Notes under the pieces: model-generated
Told to the model about the DNA's origin: nothing
Seen by the model: the letters and a program-made list of their open reading frames with translations, nothing else
Databases searched by the model: none
Part shown: positions 62,323 to 64,000 of the stretch, one piece after another
How the letters are laid out: each line of letters starts with the position of its first letter
Numbering within the stretch: position 1 is the stretch's first letter
Translations under genes and position numbers: made by a program
Origin: CAWIJJ01 sp963836425
GTDB taxonomy: Bacteria; Acidobacteriota; Terriglobia; Bryobacterales; Bryobacteraceae
DNA length: 64,000 bases
Assembly: GCA_963836425.1 (NCBI GenBank)
Contig: CAWIJJ010000022.1
Span: 70,174 to 134,173 of the forward strand
Direction: 5' to 3'

Positions 62323-63765
62323 ATGAACCGCCGGACCTTTTTGAAGACCGCCGCCATCGCGGCATTGCCCGCGGGCGCGGCTGCCGCCACGCGCCCGAAT
62401 ATCGTCTACGTGCTGGCCGACGACCTGGGGTGGGGCGACCTGCGCTGCTACAACACGGCATCGCGAATTCCGACACCGAACCTGGACCGGCTGGCCGGCC
62501 AGGGAGTGCGCTTCACCGACATGCACTCGCCCTCGGCCGTCTGCACGCCGACGCGCTATGGTCTTCTCACGGGCCGCTACTGCTGGCGGTCGGCGATGAA
62601 GAGCGGCGTCTTGAACGGGTACTCCCCGAGCCTGATCGAGGAGGGGAGGCCGACCGTGATGTCCTTCCTGAAGTCGCAGGGCTACCAGACGTCGGGGGTG
62701 GGGAAGTGGCACCTCGGGCTGGGACGGCAGGCGCGGACCGATTACCAGGCAGCGCTGCACCCGGGCCCGGTCGACAAGGGCTTCGATTCCTATTTCGGCA
62801 TTCCGGCGTCGCTCGACATGCCTCCCTACCTCTACTTCGAGAACGACCGCGTGGTGGAACAGCCAACGGCGACGACCCCCAACACCGGCGGCCCGGATCC
62901 GAGCGGCGCGTATTGGAGGGGCGGCCCCATCGCTCCGGGATTCCGCATGGAAGAGGTTTTGCCCACGCTGATCCGGAAATCGGTGGAGTGCATCCGCACG
63001 GCCGGCGGGCAGACGAAGCAACCTTTCTTCCATTACTTCGCCATGACCGGTCCGCACACTCCCTGGATGCCGACGCCCGAGTTCCACGGCAAATCGGAAG
63101 CGGGCGATTACGGCGATTTCGTGGTGCAGGTGGACGATGCCGCCGGACAGGTGTTGCGGGCGATTGAAGAGACGGGGCAGGCGGGCAATACGCTGGTTAT
63201 CTTTGCGAGCGACAACGGCTCGCGCTGGACACCGGAAATGATTGCGCGCTACCGGCATCGCTCCAACGCCGGATGGCGAGGCATGAAGGCCGATATCTGG
63301 GACGGAGGCCATCGCGTTCCGTTTCTGGCGCGCTGGCCGGGCCGGATCCGCCCGGGAAGCACGAGCGGCGAAATCGGCTGCCTGACAGACCTGTTCGCCA
63401 CGGTTGCGGGAGTGCTCGGGACCCGCTTGCCGCGCGACGGCGCGGAAGATAGTTTCAACCTGCTGCCGCTGATGACCGGGAAGGTGTCGCGATCTCCGCG
63501 GGAGGCTGTGGTGCACCATTCCTCGCAAGGGATGTTCTCGATCCGGGACCGGAACTGGAAGCTGGTGCTCGGCCACGGATCGGGCGGATTCACGCCGCCC
63601 GTCAAGGTGGAGACGAAGCCAGGAGATCCGCCCGGCGAGTTGTACGATATGCGCACGGATCCGGGGGAGACGCGTGACCTCTACACGGAACGGCCGGACG
63701 TTGTGACGCGCCTGACGAAGCTGCTGGAGCGGTACCGGGCGGAGGGGCGCAGCCGGCCGTCGTAA
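62323..63765 (+). CDS. Tat-exported arylsulfatase-type sulfatase
   Basis: A 480-residue sulfatase. A twin-arginine signal (NRRTFLKTAAIAALPAG) is followed by the metal site ADDLGWGD and the sulfatase motif C-T-P-T-R at Cys74, with the downstream GLLTGRY; this cysteine is converted to formylglycine in active enzymes. VGKWHLG and SDNG (metal-binding) are also present. The substrate sulfate ester is unknown; a polysaccharide is likely given the setting. A GGAG sequence sits 5 nt before the ATG. No formylglycine-generating enzyme gene is seen in the window. Confidence 0.93.
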   Translation: MNRRTFLKTAAIAALPAGAAAATRPNIVYVLADDLGWGDLRCYNTASRIPTPNLDRLAGQGVRFTDMHSPSAVCTPTRYGLLTGRYCWRSAMKSGVLNGYSPSLIEEGRPTVMSFLKSQGYQTSGVGKWHLGLGRQARTDYQAALHPGPVDKGFDSYFGIPASLDMPPYLYFENDRVVEQPTATTPNTGGPDPSGAYWRGGPIAPGFRMEEVLPTLIRKSVECIRTAGGQTKQPFFHYFAMTGPHTPWMPTPEFHGKSEAGDYGDFVVQVDDAAGQVLRAIEETGQAGNTLVIFASDNGSRWTPEMIARYRHRSNAGWRGMKADIWDGGHRVPFLARWPGRIRPGSTSGEIGCLTDLFATVAGVLGTRLPRDGAEDSFNLLPLMTGKVSRSPREAVVHHSSQGMFSIRDRNWKLVLGHGSGGFTPPVKVETKPGDPPGELYDMRTDPGETRDLYTERPDVVTRLTKLLERYRAEGRSRPS

Positions 63766-63766
63766 A

Positions 63767-63780
63767 CCGCCAGCCGGCGG
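63767..63780 (+). terminator. Short hairpin after the sulfatase gene
   Basis: CCGCC-AGCC-GGCGG begins directly after the stop codon. The stem is only 5 bp and no T-run follows, so it is a weak terminator candidate at best. Confidence 0.25.
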
Positions 63781-63853
63781 CAATAAGCCGGTCAGGTTTC
63801 CATCGCCCGCTCACCGTTGGTAATCGGGGCGGGTGACGCATGTCAGAACGATA

Positions 63854-64000
63854 TCACGCGCCTATTGCCTTCACCGTCGGACTACCGTCGCGGGTTGGGC
63901 GGCGATCGTCTATGGTTTTTTGCAGAGACGCCACCACGAGTGGGCCCAGCGTCCGTATGTCATCCGGCGCGTTGATCGAGACTCGGAACTCCGCCCACGG
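63854..64000 (-). CDS. 3' end of an unidentified gene entering from the right edge (partial)
   Basis: On the minus strand one frame is open from the window edge to a TGA at 63854, 48 residues ending VKAIGA, with a GC-rich third position like the neighbouring genes. The segment APDDIRTLGPLVVASLQK looks like ordinary protein. The other strand has stops here. The remaining bases between 63781 and 63853 show nothing that I can identify. Confidence 0.4.
   Translation of the reverse strand, partial: PWAEFRVSINAPDDIRTLGPLVVASLQKTIDDRRPTRDGSPTVKAIGA

Noticed and set aside
62145..62390. An upstream extension of the barrel-like gene towards the sulfatase
   Set aside because: The extension runs into the sulfatase 5' end, and the signal peptide begins at 62144.

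Overview
The window is high-GC, densely coded bacterial DNA. It most likely comes from an acidobacterium of the Solibacter/Bryobacter type. That assignment is inferred from gene content: Oar-like TonB-dependent receptors with an N-terminal carboxypeptidase-regulatory domain, two ADOP-type (acidobacterial duplicated orphan permease) MacB/FtsX proteins, one behind a PadR regulator, a Tat-exported arylsulfatase, and pectin and glycan utilisation genes. No rRNA, tRNA, CRISPR array or intact insertion sequence is visible.

Layout. (1) 1-11.9 kb, plus strand: a type II secretion operon in the order unknown secreted protein, gspE-F-G-H-I-J-K-L-M-C, unknown secreted protein, gspD, with most start and stop codons overlapping. 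(2) 11.9-15.5 kb: a small NAD(P)-binding SDR-like protein, ligA on the minus strand, and a diacylglycerol-kinase-like lipid kinase that has no standard start codon near its apparent N-terminus. (3) 15.5-20.7 kb, minus strand: a branched-chain amino acid operon ilvB-ilvN-ilvC-cimA. It is preceded by a complete transcription-attenuation leader: promoter, a 29-codon leader peptide rich in Ile and Val, and a perfect 12-bp terminator hairpin. (4) 20.7-28.4 kb: two tandem paralogous TonB-dependent receptors, each followed by a GC-rich hairpin. (5) 28.6-33.1 kb: rpoN-hpf-rapZ and alr. (6) 33.1-35.9 kb: a divergent pectin pair (tagaturonate epimerase and polygalacturonase) around a short region holding two palindromes. 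(7) 35.9-47.8 kb: a polysaccharide or O-antigen cluster with five separate glycosyltransferases, a GT2-GT4 fusion, a methyltransferase with a long coiled coil, and a Wzt-type ABC ATPase. (8) 48.2-64 kb: acs, a frameshifted ADOP permease behind its PadR regulator, an APC-type permease, an ABC-F ATPase, a sialidase-like hydrolase divergent from an MFS transporter, a second intact ADOP permease, a small outer-membrane-barrel-like protein, an arylsulfatase, and the end of an unidentified gene.

How it fits together. Much of the window concerns the cell envelope: protein secretion (T2SS), nutrient uptake (TonB receptors, MFS), carbohydrate breakdown outside the cytoplasm (polygalacturonase, sialidase-like enzyme, sulfatase) and surface-polysaccharide synthesis and export. 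The most useful non-coding observations are the ilv attenuator, the shared operator-like palindromes of the pectin pair, a strong promoter with a roughly 320-nt leader ahead of the wzt operon, and several genes whose -10 box ends only 7-10 nt before the start codon, which suggests leaderless mRNAs.
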